Assembly (NCBI RefSeq): GCF_001431405.1
Contig: NZ_LDJL01000007.1
Coordinates: forward strand, 1-64,000
Source of the DNA: Pseudoxanthomonas dokdonensis
GTDB lineage: Bacteria; Pseudomonadota; Gammaproteobacteria; Xanthomonadales; Xanthomonadaceae
Reading direction: 5' to 3'
Length of the DNA: 64,000 bases
The first letter of the stretch is position 1; every line of letters starts with the position of its first letter. A model generated the notes under the pieces. The model was not told the origin of the DNA and did not search any database. It saw only the letters and a list, made by a program, of their open reading frames with translations. Shown one piece after another: positions 46,485 through 55,492 of this stretch. The translations under genes were made by a program, and so were the position numbers.

Positions 46485-46800
46485 CCGGTACTTTGCTCCG
46501 TGCTGTTGCAACTTGCTGTTGCCCTGCATATTCCTTGCCGCGAAGTCCGGCCAATGGCAGGACTGAACGCGGCCAAAAGTAACACTCGGTAACTGCAGTT
46601 ACAAGACAAATCGCCCGAAGCAATGGTCCCGCAAAGACGCCTGCAGTGGTTATGAATGACCCATCGGCATGCGTTGCAAGGCCGTCGCACAGTGATCGAC
46701 ATCGCACGTGTTCGACGTGCCGACGTCGTGCCGGCGAGCGATGCCCGCATGGCAGCGATTGTCCTGCAGACAGGCCTGACGAACCGTCATCGAGCCAAAA
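46485..46800. other. Gene-free region upstream of FGE gene
   Basis: No gene, tRNA or repeat recognised other than the candidate operator/promoter at 46579-46604. The bamD terminator lies at its far end (46801-46828). Confidence 0.5.
46579..46602. promoter_or_regulatory. GTAAC repeats and palindrome upstream of FGE gene, candidate operator
   Basis: GTAAC at 46579 and 46589 are exactly 10 bp apart, and the second is part of a perfect 14-bp palindrome GTAACTGCAGTTAC (46589-46602), about 105 bases upstream of the FGE start. On the minus strand a TTGTAA -35 and TACTTT -10 with 17-bp spacing would overlap it. Confidence 0.4.
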
Positions 46801-46828
46801 AAAAAAAGACCCTTGCGGGTCTTTTTTT
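46801..46828 (-). terminator. Rho-independent terminator after bamD
   Basis: A 12-bp stem AAAAAAAGACCC / GGGTCTTTTTTT with a TTGC loop, 15 bases beyond the bamD stop. It has U-tracts in both directions. Confidence 0.92.
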
Positions 46829-46843
46829 CTGTTGCCGTTGAAA

Positions 46844-47725
46844 TCAATTCAAGCGTTCGGCATTGCGCTTGCCGGTCGGTGACTTCTCGCCGGCAAACGG
46901 ATTGAGCTTGCGGATTGCCCAAGGGTACTTCGGCCAGTCGCCGGTCAGCCACGGATGGGTCGGATCGTTCAGTTCCAGCACCCGGCGGGCGTCGTTGGCC
47001 AATGCCTGGTTGCCCATTTCGGTGTAGGCGGCGCCGAGCAGGGCCACCGCATCGTACTGGTATTCGCTCTGCGGGTAGGTTTCCAGCAGGTATTTGGCGC
47101 GGTTGGCAGCCGATACCCACGCATCGCGACGCATGTAGTACAGCGCGGTATCCATTTCGTGCAGGGCGAACATGTTGCGCAGTTTGATCATGCGCAGGCG
47201 CGCATCCTCGGCATAGCGGCTGTTCGGATAACGCTCGGCGACGATGTTGAAATCGCTGTAGCCCTGCATCGGCGTGGCCAGGTCGCGACGGCTGGCATCC
47301 AGGCGCCAGGCGCGTTGCAGGAACACCGCATCGCGTTCGGAGTTGGACAGGCCGCGCAGGTAGTACATGTAAGGCACGTTGCGCTGGGTCGGATAGGTAC
47401 GCAGGAAGCGGTCGATGCTGGAGATCGCGTCGTCCTGCTTGCCGGCCTTGAACTGGGCATAGGCCGATTCAACCATCGCCTGCTCGGTATACGGGCCGTA
47501 GGGATACTGCGCAATCAGCTTGCGGAAGTCGGTATCGGCCTTGGCCCAGTTGCCGCGCACCATCGAGGCATGGGCGGTGTCGTACAGGGTCTGGACCGGC
47601 ACGCCTTCCAGGCTGTCCTTGTCGCCGCCCTTGGACTTGCAGCCGACGGCGGCCATGGCGATGACAAACAGCAGGATGAAGAGCCTGAAGGAGGCAAGGG
47701 AGCGTATTGGGGCAAGCTGGGTCAT
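46844..47725 (-). CDS. bamD: Outer membrane protein assembly factor BamD (ComL)
   Basis: An outer-membrane lipoprotein of 293 residues in the BAM complex that folds beta-barrel proteins. A signal ending in AAVGC gives the acylated Cys near residue 29. Five tetratricopeptide-like repeats follow, e.g. [24 protein letters not shown] and [22 protein letters not shown]. The conserved [10 protein letters not shown] and [11 protein letters not shown] segments match the family. The start is by homology, as no ribosome site is clear and upstream Met at 47833 gives an unlikely tail. It is divergent from rluD, as in E. coli. Confidence 0.93.
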   Translation of the reverse strand: MTQLAPIRSLASFRLFILLFVIAMAAVGCKSKGGDKDSLEGVPVQTLYDTAHASMVRGNWAKADTDFRKLIAQYPYGPYTEQAMVESAYAQFKAGKQDDAISSIDRFLRTYPTQRNVPYMYYLRGLSNSERDAVFLQRAWRLDASRRDLATPMQGYSDFNIVAERYPNSRYAEDARLRMIKLRNMFALHEMDTALYYMRRDAWVSAANRAKYLLETYPQSEYQYDAVALLGAAYTEMGNQALANDARRVLELNDPTHPWLTGDWPKYPWAIRKLNPFAGEKSPTGKRNAERLN

Positions 47726-47822
47726 GGGCAGGCGGCGGGCCGCGGCAAGGAAACAAGGCGTCGATGATAGCCTAGGCGCTGCCCAAGCCATGAATATTCG
47801 GCCAATATGCCGTACATCCCCC

Positions 47823-48815
47823 ATGAATGACACCTCCGAAGACCATCAGGACACTGACAGCCCGCGCACCGCCTTGGTTCCCGAGGGCGCAGGTGGCCGC
47901 CGCTTCGACGCGGTCCTGGCCGAACTGTTCCCCGAATTCTCACGCTCGCGGCTGAGCGAGTGGATCAAATCCGGCGATGCCCTGCTGGACGGCCAGAGCG
48001 TGCGCCCGCGCGACCCGGTGCGCGGCGGCCAGGTCGCCAGCCTGACCGTGGTGCTGGAGGAACAGACCCGCTCACTGCCCGAAGACATCCCGCTGGAGGT
48101 GCTGTACGAGGATGCCGACGTCATCGTCGTCAACAAGCCGGCCGGGCTGGTCGTACATCCGGGCGCCGGCAACCCGACCGGGACCCTGGTCAACGCGCTG
48201 CTGTTCCGCGACCCCAACCTGAACCTGCTGCCGCGTGCCGGCATCGTCCATCGCCTGGACAAGGACACGTCAGGGGTGATGGTGGTGGCGCGCACGCTGC
48301 CTGCGCATACCTCGCTGGTCGCGCAGCTGGCGGCCCGCGACGTGCACCGCCAGTACCTGGCAATCGTGGTCGGGGCGATGGTCTCCGGCGGCACCGCCAA
48401 CGCGGCCATCGACCGGCATCCGCGCGACCGCCTGAAGATGGCGGTGCGCGATGACGGCCGCGACGCGGTCACCCATTACCGGCTGCGCGAACGTTTCCGC
48501 GCCCATACCGCGCTGGAATGCCGGCTGGAAACCGGCCGCACCCATCAGATCCGGGTGCATATGGCCCATCTCAAGTATCCGATCATCGGTGATCCGCTGT
48601 ACGGCGGCCCGCTGAAGCTGCCGAAGGGCGCCAGCGACGAACTGGTCGCAGCGCTGCGCGGCTTCAAGCGCCAGGCGCTGCACGCCGAGACGCTGGAATT
48701 CATCCATCCGGTCAGCGGCCAGCCGATCCGCGCCAGCGCACCGGTGCCGGATGACATGCAGGCGCTGCTGAAGGCGTTGCGCGACGACAGCCTGGCACAC
48801 AAGGTCAAGGCATGA
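47823..48815 (+). CDS. rluD: 23S rRNA pseudouridine(1911/1915/1917) synthase RluD
   Basis: A 330-residue pseudouridine synthase. The N-terminal S4 RNA-binding domain ([24 protein letters not shown]) is followed by the catalytic domain with [11 protein letters not shown], where the Asp is the nucleophile, and the [12 protein letters not shown] and [10 protein letters not shown] motifs. It modifies helix 69 of 23S rRNA. Start chosen at 47823; the larger frame runs antisense into bamD. Next to pgeF with a four-base overlap. The bamD/rluD/pgeF order is shared with E. coli. Confidence 0.95.
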   Translation: MNDTSEDHQDTDSPRTALVPEGAGGRRFDAVLAELFPEFSRSRLSEWIKSGDALLDGQSVRPRDPVRGGQVASLTVVLEEQTRSLPEDIPLEVLYEDADVIVVNKPAGLVVHPGAGNPTGTLVNALLFRDPNLNLLPRAGIVHRLDKDTSGVMVVARTLPAHTSLVAQLAARDVHRQYLAIVVGAMVSGGTANAAIDRHPRDRLKMAVRDDGRDAVTHYRLRERFRAHTALECRLETGRTHQIRVHMAHLKYPIIGDPLYGGPLKLPKGASDELVAALRGFKRQALHAETLEFIHPVSGQPIRASAPVPDDMQALLKALRDDSLAHKVKA

Positions 48816-49564
48816 GTCATCCGGTTGTCCAGCTGGAATGGCCGGCACCGGCCAACGTGCATGCATTCACCACGTTGCGCCATGGCGGCGGCAGCTCGGA
48901 GGCGCCATTCGACAGTTTCAACCTTGGCGCGCGCTGTGGCGACGACGCCCAGGCCTGGCGCGGCAATCGCGCCGAACTGATCGAACGCTACGCGTTGCCG
49001 TCGGCACCGCGCTGGCTGCAACAGGTGCATGGCACCCGGGTGCTGGTCGAGCCCGGCGATGACGAGCCCGAAGCCGACGCCGCGGTCACCCGTACCGCCG
49101 GTACGGTGCTGGCGATCCTGACCGCCGACTGCCTGCCGGTGGTGCTGGCCAGCGATGACGGTCGTGCGGTTGCCGCCGCCCATGCCGGCTGGCGCGGACT
49201 GGCCGCCGGCGTACTGGAAAACACGGTGGCGGCGATGGACTGTGATCCCGCCCATCAGTTGGCCTGGCTCGGCCCGGCCGCCGGCCCCGGCGCCTATGAA
49301 GTCGGCCAGGAGGTGCTGGATGCCTTCATCGCTGCCGCCTCGAACGACGACGCAGTCGACGCCGTGCGCGGTGCATTCGTGGCCACCCGTCCGGGCCACT
49401 GGCGGGTCGACCTGTACGCGCTGGCGCGGCAGCGGCTGGCACTGGCCGGGGTCACCCGGGTGTATGGCGGCGGTCTGTGCACCATCAGCCAGCCCGGGCG
49501 CTTCTTCTCGCATCGTCGCGATCAGCGTACTGGCCGCATGGCCACGCTGGTGTGGATGCAATGA
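48812..49564 (+). CDS. pgeF: Peptidoglycan editing factor PgeF (YfiH family, DUF152)
   Basis: A 250-residue cytoplasmic enzyme of the YfiH/laccase-domain family, known in E. coli to remove mis-incorporated L-Ser from peptidoglycan precursors; members also show polyphenol oxidase or adenosine-phosphorylase activity. The metal-binding residues are in [17 protein letters not shown] and [12 protein letters not shown], and [16 protein letters not shown] ends it. The start overlaps rluD by four bases. The stop overlaps the next gene's ATG. Confidence 0.93.
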   Translation: MSHPVVQLEWPAPANVHAFTTLRHGGGSSEAPFDSFNLGARCGDDAQAWRGNRAELIERYALPSAPRWLQQVHGTRVLVEPGDDEPEADAAVTRTAGTVLAILTADCLPVVLASDDGRAVAAAHAGWRGLAAGVLENTVAAMDCDPAHQLAWLGPAAGPGAYEVGQEVLDAFIAAASNDDAVDAVRGAFVATRPGHWRVDLYALARQRLALAGVTRVYGGGLCTISQPGRFFSHRRDQRTGRMATLVWMQ

Positions 49565-50430
49565 TGCTGGCCCGCCTGTCCGGTAAAAGCGTGGCCGTAG
49601 TTCTTATCTGCCTGCTTGCACTGTTGGCTTCGATGACTGCCACTGCACAGAGTTGCCAGCAACGGATGCCGGAATTGATCAGGTCAGCTTGGCCGCATGC
49701 CACCCAATTGGCCGACGGACGCTGGCAGATAGGGGGTGATGATCCACGTTGGCTGGATATCGGCAACAGCCAGTGCAAGGTCTGGCCAGCCCATCCGGAG
49801 TTGATCCTGTTGGCCGTGCAACTGGACAGCGCCGACATCGCACAACAGCAATTGACGATTGATGTGAGCGATGCGGATCTGGAAATGCTGGTGTTGCGCG
49901 GTGATGATGCCAACGTCGTCGCACGGCAACGCAGCTCTGGACTTTTGTCTTCCGATGCAATCAGCGTGAGCAGCTTTACACTTGATACTGCGCGCTATCA
50001 TTTGGCTCCGGGGAACACCGCATTTGGTTTGCGTATCAGCAGGCATGGGGCATCGCGGGTCAATCCCATCGATGTCACCAGCTTGCGCCTATACGTTCTC
50101 GAAGGTGACCATCTGCGGACAGTACTGAGCAATCTGTTGATGGATCACAGCGGCGGCGAATGGGATGGCAACTGCGCTGGCAGCTTCTTCGAACGACATT
50201 GGATACTTGAGGTCCGTCCTGAGCGCCAGCATCGATGGGCGGACCTGCGGGTCACCAGCCGCGATATTGAAAGCGTTGCCACTACCGGTGGCAACGGTGA
50301 CTGCCATGAATCGGAATCAACGCCGCAACGACACACTACTCGACTGCGTTACGACGGCCAGCACTATCCGATTCCAGAGCACCTGCGCGGCCTCGATGAT
50401 GACTACGCCGATCCGCAGGAAAATGGCTGA
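49561..50430 (+). CDS. Secreted protein of unknown function
   Basis: A 289-residue protein that I do not recognise. It begins with a signal peptide (VAVVLICLLALLASMTATAQS), suggesting periplasmic location, and two ATGs stand at the start (ATGATG), the first overlapping the pgeF stop. Sequence features: two early cysteines (SCQQRMPEL, NSQCKVW), a further pair late (DGNCAGS, GNGDCHE), no clear catalytic motif, mixed alpha/beta composition. Base composition is lower in GC than the neighbours. The stop is 106 bases from the convergent TonB receptor gene. It may be translationally coupled to pgeF, but probably entered this operon recently. Confidence 0.7.
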   Translation: MMLARLSGKSVAVVLICLLALLASMTATAQSCQQRMPELIRSAWPHATQLADGRWQIGGDDPRWLDIGNSQCKVWPAHPELILLAVQLDSADIAQQQLTIDVSDADLEMLVLRGDDANVVARQRSSGLLSSDAISVSSFTLDTARYHLAPGNTAFGLRISRHGASRVNPIDVTSLRLYVLEGDHLRTVLSNLLMDHSGGEWDGNCAGSFFERHWILEVRPERQHRWADLRVTSRDIESVATTGGNGDCHESESTPQRHTTRLRYDGQHYPIPEHLRGLDDDYADPQENG

Positions 50431-50536
50431 AGCAGTTATTGGTTCTGCCACAGGCAAGGGCAGAGGGAGCGAGCCAGACCGTATGGATCATCGTTGGATG
50501 ATTCTATCCCGCTGGCTTTGATGAGCGATCTCTTTA

Positions 50537-52969
50537 TCAAAACGCATAGCGCACACGACCGTAGTAGTACGCGCCGTTGCTGCCAATCGGCGACAGCACG
50601 TCGTAGGGCAGGTTGCCGAAATAGCTGATGTCCTGGTTCGACAGGTCCGGATACTCGTCGGTCAGATTGTTGCCGCCCAGGGCGATGCTCCAACTGTCGC
50701 TCACCCGGTACTCCACTTCCGCGTCCAGCTGCCACTCGGCGCCATAGGTCTGAGTCGGGACAAAGCCGCCGCCGAAATCGAATACCCGGGTGGCGCTGCC
50801 GTGGCGGGTCAACCGGCCCAGCAGCGACCAGCGGTCGCTGTTCCAGTTGGCGCTGAACATCGCGCGGGTGCGCGGTGCGGCGTCGGTCAGCGTGTTGCTT
50901 TCCTCCAGCCCGAACAGCACGTAGTCCGGGTCGATCGCCAGCAGCTCGGCCGGGGTGGCGGCGACCCGCTTGATTTCGGTTTCGGCATAGCTGTAGGTGC
51001 CGGTCAGCAACAGCTCGCCGGCGCCCAGCGCCTGCCGCCAGTTGCCGACCAGCTCGGCGCCTTCGGTGCGGGTGTCGGCGGCGTTGATGAAGAAGTTGGC
51101 GCTCTGCACACCGGCGACGCCGAAGTTGTCGTCGATGAAGCTGGTCAATGCATCGCCGGTAATGCTTTCGGTCAGGGCGACACGGTCATCGATGTCGATG
51201 CGGAACACGTCCAGCGACAGATCGAAGTGCTCGCCAATGCGGCTGGTAAAACCCAGGCTCAGGTTCACCGACTTTTCCGGCTGCAACGGTTGCGCACCCA
51301 GGGCCTGGGCGATTGGATTGTTGACCGACAACAACCGGCCCTGCAGCAGGCGGCCGCTGGCATCGTAGCCGGTGGACGTCGCTTCATAGCCAATCTGGCT
51401 GAGTGACGGTGCGCGGAAGTTGTTCGACGCCGATGCACGCAAGGCGAAGGCCGGGGCGAACTGATAGCGCGCGGCCAGTTTGCCGGTCAGCTCGTTGCCG
51501 AAATCATCGTAATGCTCGTAGCGGGCGGCAACGTCAGTCGACAGCTTCTCGCCAAACTGGCTGCTGAGACTGGCATAGACGCTGGCCACATCGCGGCTGA
51601 GATCGGCGGTGTCCTGCGGCGTCAGGCCGCCACCGGCCTGCGAGCCGGTTGGGCGATCGGTGTAGGGGCCGGCGGCATACGCGGCTGGATCACCGGCGCC
51701 GGTCTGGTAGTTTTCGTGGCGCAGTTCCAGCCCGGCGGCAAACGTATGCGCGTCCCAGACCCGGCTCAAATCCAGATTGGCCAGCGTCTGCTGGAACTCA
51801 TAGTCGCCGGTCTTGAAACGGGTCGGGCTGCCCGGGCCGAGCGAGGCGTTGAGTGAATTGCGCAGGCGATAGGTGAACGCATTGCGGCCATGGTTGAGGC
51901 TGGCGTCGTAGTCCCAGTCGCCCCATTGCCCGCGGACACCGGCGACGGCGGCCAGATCCTGGTTTTCGCCAATCGACACTGGCCGGTAGCCGTCGGGATA
52001 GACCTCTGTCCAGGTTGCCACGCTGTCCGGATAGCGAAAGTAATTGTCACCCTGGCTTTCGGTCTGGTGAAAGGTGCCGAACGCGTACAACAGCGCGCTG
52101 TCGCCGAGCGGGATTTCGCTGTTGAACCAGGTGTTGATGTCCTTGGAAGCGCCATCGCCAAGGGCGTAATTACGCTGGCCAGCCAGGGCCAGATTGGCCG
52201 GCGTCTGTTCCTCGAAGAATGGAATCTGGTCGAAGCCGGCGCGATTGGTGGCCTCGCGGTTGCGATATTCCAGGCCGCCGCGGACGAAGCCGCCATCGCC
52301 GACCGCGGTGCCGACCTGGCCACTGACAAAAGTGGTCTGGCCATCGGTCAGGGTCTGCCCAATCGGCGCCACGTCGGTGTGGTGGGCGCCATAGCTGACT
52401 TCCCAGCTGCCGCCTTCGCTGGCGTCATCGAGGATGATGTTGATGACCCCCGCCACCGCGTCGGAACCGTATTGCGCACCGGCACCATCGCGCAGTACTT
52501 CGATACGCTTGATTGCGCTGACCGGGATCGCGTTGAAATCGACCGGCGTGGTGCCCTTGCCGATCTTGCTGTCGGTGTTGACCAGCGAGGTGATGTGGCG
52601 CCGCTTGCCATTGACCAGTACCAGCACCTGATCCGGGCTCAGCCCACGCAGCTGGGCGGCGCGGATATGGTCGGCGCCGCCGGAGTTGGACTGGCGCGGG
52701 AAATTGAACGACGGCAACAGTGCCTGCAACGCGCTGCCGAGTTCGCCGTTGGCACTGGCCTTGCGGATGTCTTCGCCGGCGAGCAGGTCAATCGGCGACG
52801 TCGATTCCAGCACGGTGCGGTCACGCGCGCGGGTACCGGTGACGATGACGTTGTCCAGCTGCACCGGATCACTCGACGGCGCGGTGTCCTGCGCGCGCAG
52901 CGGCGACGCCGGCAGCGCCAGGACCAGGCTGATGGATAGGGCGAGGGGAGCGGCGGCGGGACGGCGCAT
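50537..52969 (-). CDS. TonB-dependent outer membrane receptor
   Basis: An 810-residue gated outer membrane channel. A signal peptide (LALSISLVLALPASPLRA) is followed by a plug domain: VQLDNVIVTGTRARDRTV, SLVNTDSKIGKGTTPVDFN, VSAIKRIEVLRDGAGAQYGSDAVAGVINI. A 22-strand-type barrel ends in Phe (RVRYAF). The ligand is not evident, though plug features resemble the cobalamin/siderophore-type receptors. I chose the Met at 52969 with AGGA six bases upstream; Met 52975 is possible. No TonB, ExbB or siderophore genes lie near. It is divergent from the DUF3574 lipoprotein gene. Confidence 0.92.
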   Translation of the reverse strand: MRRPAAAPLALSISLVLALPASPLRAQDTAPSSDPVQLDNVIVTGTRARDRTVLESTSPIDLLAGEDIRKASANGELGSALQALLPSFNFPRQSNSGGADHIRAAQLRGLSPDQVLVLVNGKRRHITSLVNTDSKIGKGTTPVDFNAIPVSAIKRIEVLRDGAGAQYGSDAVAGVINIILDDASEGGSWEVSYGAHHTDVAPIGQTLTDGQTTFVSGQVGTAVGDGGFVRGGLEYRNREATNRAGFDQIPFFEEQTPANLALAGQRNYALGDGASKDINTWFNSEIPLGDSALLYAFGTFHQTESQGDNYFRYPDSVATWTEVYPDGYRPVSIGENQDLAAVAGVRGQWGDWDYDASLNHGRNAFTYRLRNSLNASLGPGSPTRFKTGDYEFQQTLANLDLSRVWDAHTFAAGLELRHENYQTGAGDPAAYAAGPYTDRPTGSQAGGGLTPQDTADLSRDVASVYASLSSQFGEKLSTDVAARYEHYDDFGNELTGKLAARYQFAPAFALRASASNNFRAPSLSQIGYEATSTGYDASGRLLQGRLLSVNNPIAQALGAQPLQPEKSVNLSLGFTSRIGEHFDLSLDVFRIDIDDRVALTESITGDALTSFIDDNFGVAGVQSANFFINAADTRTEGAELVGNWRQALGAGELLLTGTYSYAETEIKRVAATPAELLAIDPDYVLFGLEESNTLTDAAPRTRAMFSANWNSDRWSLLGRLTRHGSATRVFDFGGGFVPTQTYGAEWQLDAEVEYRVSDSWSIALGGNNLTDEYPDLSNQDISYFGNLPYDVLSPIGSNGAYYYGRVRYAF

Positions 52970-53184
52970 GGACATTCCTGGGTAAACGAGGGGGCAGGGG
53001 AACGCCGGCGGGTGGCAGCCAGCGGGCGGCAAGTCTACAGCTATCCATCCATCCGGATAAAGCGATATATTAGCCGCCTGGCGGTGGCATGGGTGGCGGC
53101 TCGACAGTCGTTTTGCCCATGTCGCCATGTCGATTGGTCATGAGGTGCGGGGCGAGGCTCCGCGCCGTAGATGAGGAACCCCGG

Positions 53185-53646
53185 ATGCGCCCGACCCTGT
53201 TCGCCCTGACATTGGCCGCCAGCCTGTCCGCCTGTGTCAGCCAACCTGCCGCCCCTGTCGCCAGCGCTCCGACCACCGCCACCATGCAGGGCGATGCCGC
53301 ACGCCCGGCCGATGCGCCGGGCTGGATCCGCAGCGAACTGTACTTTGGCGTCGGCACCGAAGGCGACGCCGCCAGTACCATCAGCGAGGCGCAATGGCGT
53401 GCGTTCCTGGACCAGCAAGTGACGCCACGCTTCCCGGATGGGCTGACCGTGTTCGACGCCTACGGGCAGTGGCTGTTCCGCGGCGCCGACGGCCCCGAGC
53501 GCCTGAACTCGAAAGTGCTGGTCATCCTGCACGAGAACAGCCCGCAGCGGCGCGCCGACATCGAGGCGATCCGGCTGGCCTGGAAACAGCAGACCCATCA
53601 CCAGTCGGTGCTGTGGTCGCAGCAGCCGGCCGACGTGTCATTCTGA
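53185..53646 (+). CDS. DUF3574 domain lipoprotein
   Basis: A 153-residue protein. The signal MRPTLFALTLAASLSACVSQ has a lipobox LSAC. The body (SELYFGVGTEGD, AQWRAFLDQQVTPRFPDGLTVFDAYGQW, KVLVILHENSPQRRADIEAIR) matches DUF3574, a family of unknown function. AGGAACC precedes the ATG. Domain name and lipoprotein nature are good; function is unknown. It is followed 56 bases later by the permease gene on the same strand. Confidence 0.78.
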   Translation: MRPTLFALTLAASLSACVSQPAAPVASAPTTATMQGDAARPADAPGWIRSELYFGVGTEGDAASTISEAQWRAFLDQQVTPRFPDGLTVFDAYGQWLFRGADGPERLNSKVLVILHENSPQRRADIEAIRLAWKQQTHHQSVLWSQQPADVSF

Positions 53647-53702
53647 TCACTCGCCGGCTCTGATCAGCAGCCGCTTGTCGCCACGCTTCGTCGAGATCAT
53701 CC

Positions 53703-55292
53703 ATGTCCCATGCTCCGCAACGTCCACTGCGCTGGTTTGTCGCCGGTGACCTCAATGGGTTCTTCGGGCTGGTGGTCGACAACCTGTCGATCCTCGGTTT
53801 CATCGCCGCGGCGTTGATTGGCATCTTCCAGTTCCCGGCCGAAGTGGTGTTCACCCGCATGTTCCCGGGCACCGCGTTGGGCGTGCTGGTCGGCAATCTG
53901 ATCTACACCTGGATGGCGCGGCGGCTGGCCGTGCGAAGCGGCCGCGACGATGTCACCGCGATGCCGCTGGGGCTGGATGCGCCAACCAGCATCGGCATGG
54001 CCCTGCTGGTGCTGGGACCGGCATTTGTCGCCTTCAAGCAGCAGGGACTGGATGAGAACGCCGCCGCACTGGCGACCTGGCAACTGGGCATGGCCTCGCT
54101 GGTGGTGATGGGCCTGTTGAAGCTGCTGTTGTCGTTCTTCGGTGACACCGTGACCCGGTTGGTGCCACGCGCCGGACTGCTGGGCTCGATTGGTGGCGCG
54201 GCGCTGACCTTGCTCGGTTTCCTGCCGCTGATCGAAACCCTGCGCAATCCGGTGGTCGGTTTTGTCACCCTCGGCCTGCTGCTGTATGTGCTGGTTGCCC
54301 GCGGCCGCCTGCCGGTGCGGCTGCCGGGCGTGCTGGTCGCCTTCATCGCGGGTACCACGCTGTATTACGGACTCGGCCTGGCCGGGCTGGGCGTGCCGGG
54401 CTTCGCGCTGCCGCAAGCGACGCCGCTGACGTTGGCATTGCCGCTGCCGAGCCTGGGCTTCGTGCAGGGTTTGCCGGCGACGGTGCCATACCTGCCGCTG
54501 CTGCTGCCTTTCGGGGTACTGATGATCGTCGGCGGCATCAACGTCAGCGAAAGCGCGCGCGCCGCCGGCGATGACTATCGCACCCGCGATGTGCTGCTGG
54601 CCGAAGCGATATCGACGCTGGTCGCCGGCGTCTGCGGTGGCGTCGCCCAGACCACGCCTTACATCGGTCAACCGGCCTACAAGCACATGGGTGCGCGTAG
54701 CGGTTACACCCTGCTGACTGGTATTTTCATCGGCCTCGGCGGGATGCTCGGCTATGTTTCGCTGATGGTGCAATGGCTGCCGGTGGCGGTGCTGGCGCCG
54801 ATCATCGTCTACGTCGGCCTCGACATCACCGTGCAGGCCTTCCACGAAAGCCCGCGCAAGCACGCGATGGCGGTGGCGCTGGGATTCCTGCCGTCGATTG
54901 CCTATCTGCTCAACATCAAGCTCGGCAACCCGGCCTGGATTGCGCCGGAGACATTCGCCGCCTTGTATGCGGCCAGTGACGCACACGGCTTGCCGGATCT
55001 GGCGACGATTACCACCCTCGGCAATGGTTTCATCATCACCGCGATGATCTGGACCACCGCGCTGGTGGCGATGATCGATGAGCGCCCGCGGCACGCGGTG
55101 ATCGCGTTGCTGCTGGCGGCGTTGTTGACTCTGTTCGGCCTGATCCATTCGGTCGACCCGCGCGGTGGCATCTACCTGCCGTGGCAGCTGCAAGGTCTGC
55201 GCGCGGCGATCATGTATCAGTTCGCCGGCGCCTATGCCGCATTGGCGGTGGTGTTGGCGCTGCTGTCGCTGCAACGCCCGCGCGTCAGATAG
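53703..55292 (+). CDS. NCS2-like (xanthine/uracil permease superfamily) membrane transporter
   Basis: A 529-residue integral membrane protein with about 13 hydrophobic segments. It starts RWFVAGDLNGFFGLVVDNLSILGF; motifs such as PLGLDAPTSIGMALLVLGP, GVLMIVGGINVSESARAAGDDY and GVAQTTPYIGQPAYKHMGARSG recall NCS2/AzgA-type nucleobase permeases. The substrate cannot be told, and the protein is somewhat divergent from characterised members. The preceding 56 bp have no clear promoter. No purine or pyrimidine catabolic gene lies near. Confidence 0.65.
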   Translation: MSHAPQRPLRWFVAGDLNGFFGLVVDNLSILGFIAAALIGIFQFPAEVVFTRMFPGTALGVLVGNLIYTWMARRLAVRSGRDDVTAMPLGLDAPTSIGMALLVLGPAFVAFKQQGLDENAAALATWQLGMASLVVMGLLKLLLSFFGDTVTRLVPRAGLLGSIGGAALTLLGFLPLIETLRNPVVGFVTLGLLLYVLVARGRLPVRLPGVLVAFIAGTTLYYGLGLAGLGVPGFALPQATPLTLALPLPSLGFVQGLPATVPYLPLLLPFGVLMIVGGINVSESARAAGDDYRTRDVLLAEAISTLVAGVCGGVAQTTPYIGQPAYKHMGARSGYTLLTGIFIGLGGMLGYVSLMVQWLPVAVLAPIIVYVGLDITVQAFHESPRKHAMAVALGFLPSIAYLLNIKLGNPAWIAPETFAALYAASDAHGLPDLATITTLGNGFIITAMIWTTALVAMIDERPRHAVIALLLAALLTLFGLIHSVDPRGGIYLPWQLQGLRAAIMYQFAGAYAALAVVLALLSLQRPRVR

Positions 55293-55410
55293 ATTCGTGC
55301 GTCAGCTGGCCCAGTGTTGGCGCGGGATCGTGCCGGCAACGGGTACCTGCTGCAGCCATATCAGCGGCAGGGCAAGCCCGGCCAATGCCTGAATTGCAGT
55401 CTCACCGGGC

Positions 55411-55438
55411 CTTGAAACACGGGCCGTTAACCGCATCT
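55411..55438 (+). promoter_or_regulatory. Sigma32 (RpoH) heat-shock promoter of clpB
   Basis: CTTGAAAC at 55411 is an exact -35, and CCGCATCT at 55431 is a close match to the CCCCATnT -10, 14 bases after CTTGAA. Transcription would start near 55445. The gene downstream is clpB, the classical member of the sigma32 regulon. Confidence 0.78.
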
Positions 55439-55492
55439 GGTTAGCATTGGCTGGTATCGCCGGCCCCCTGTGTCATTTCGGAGGAAATCCCG

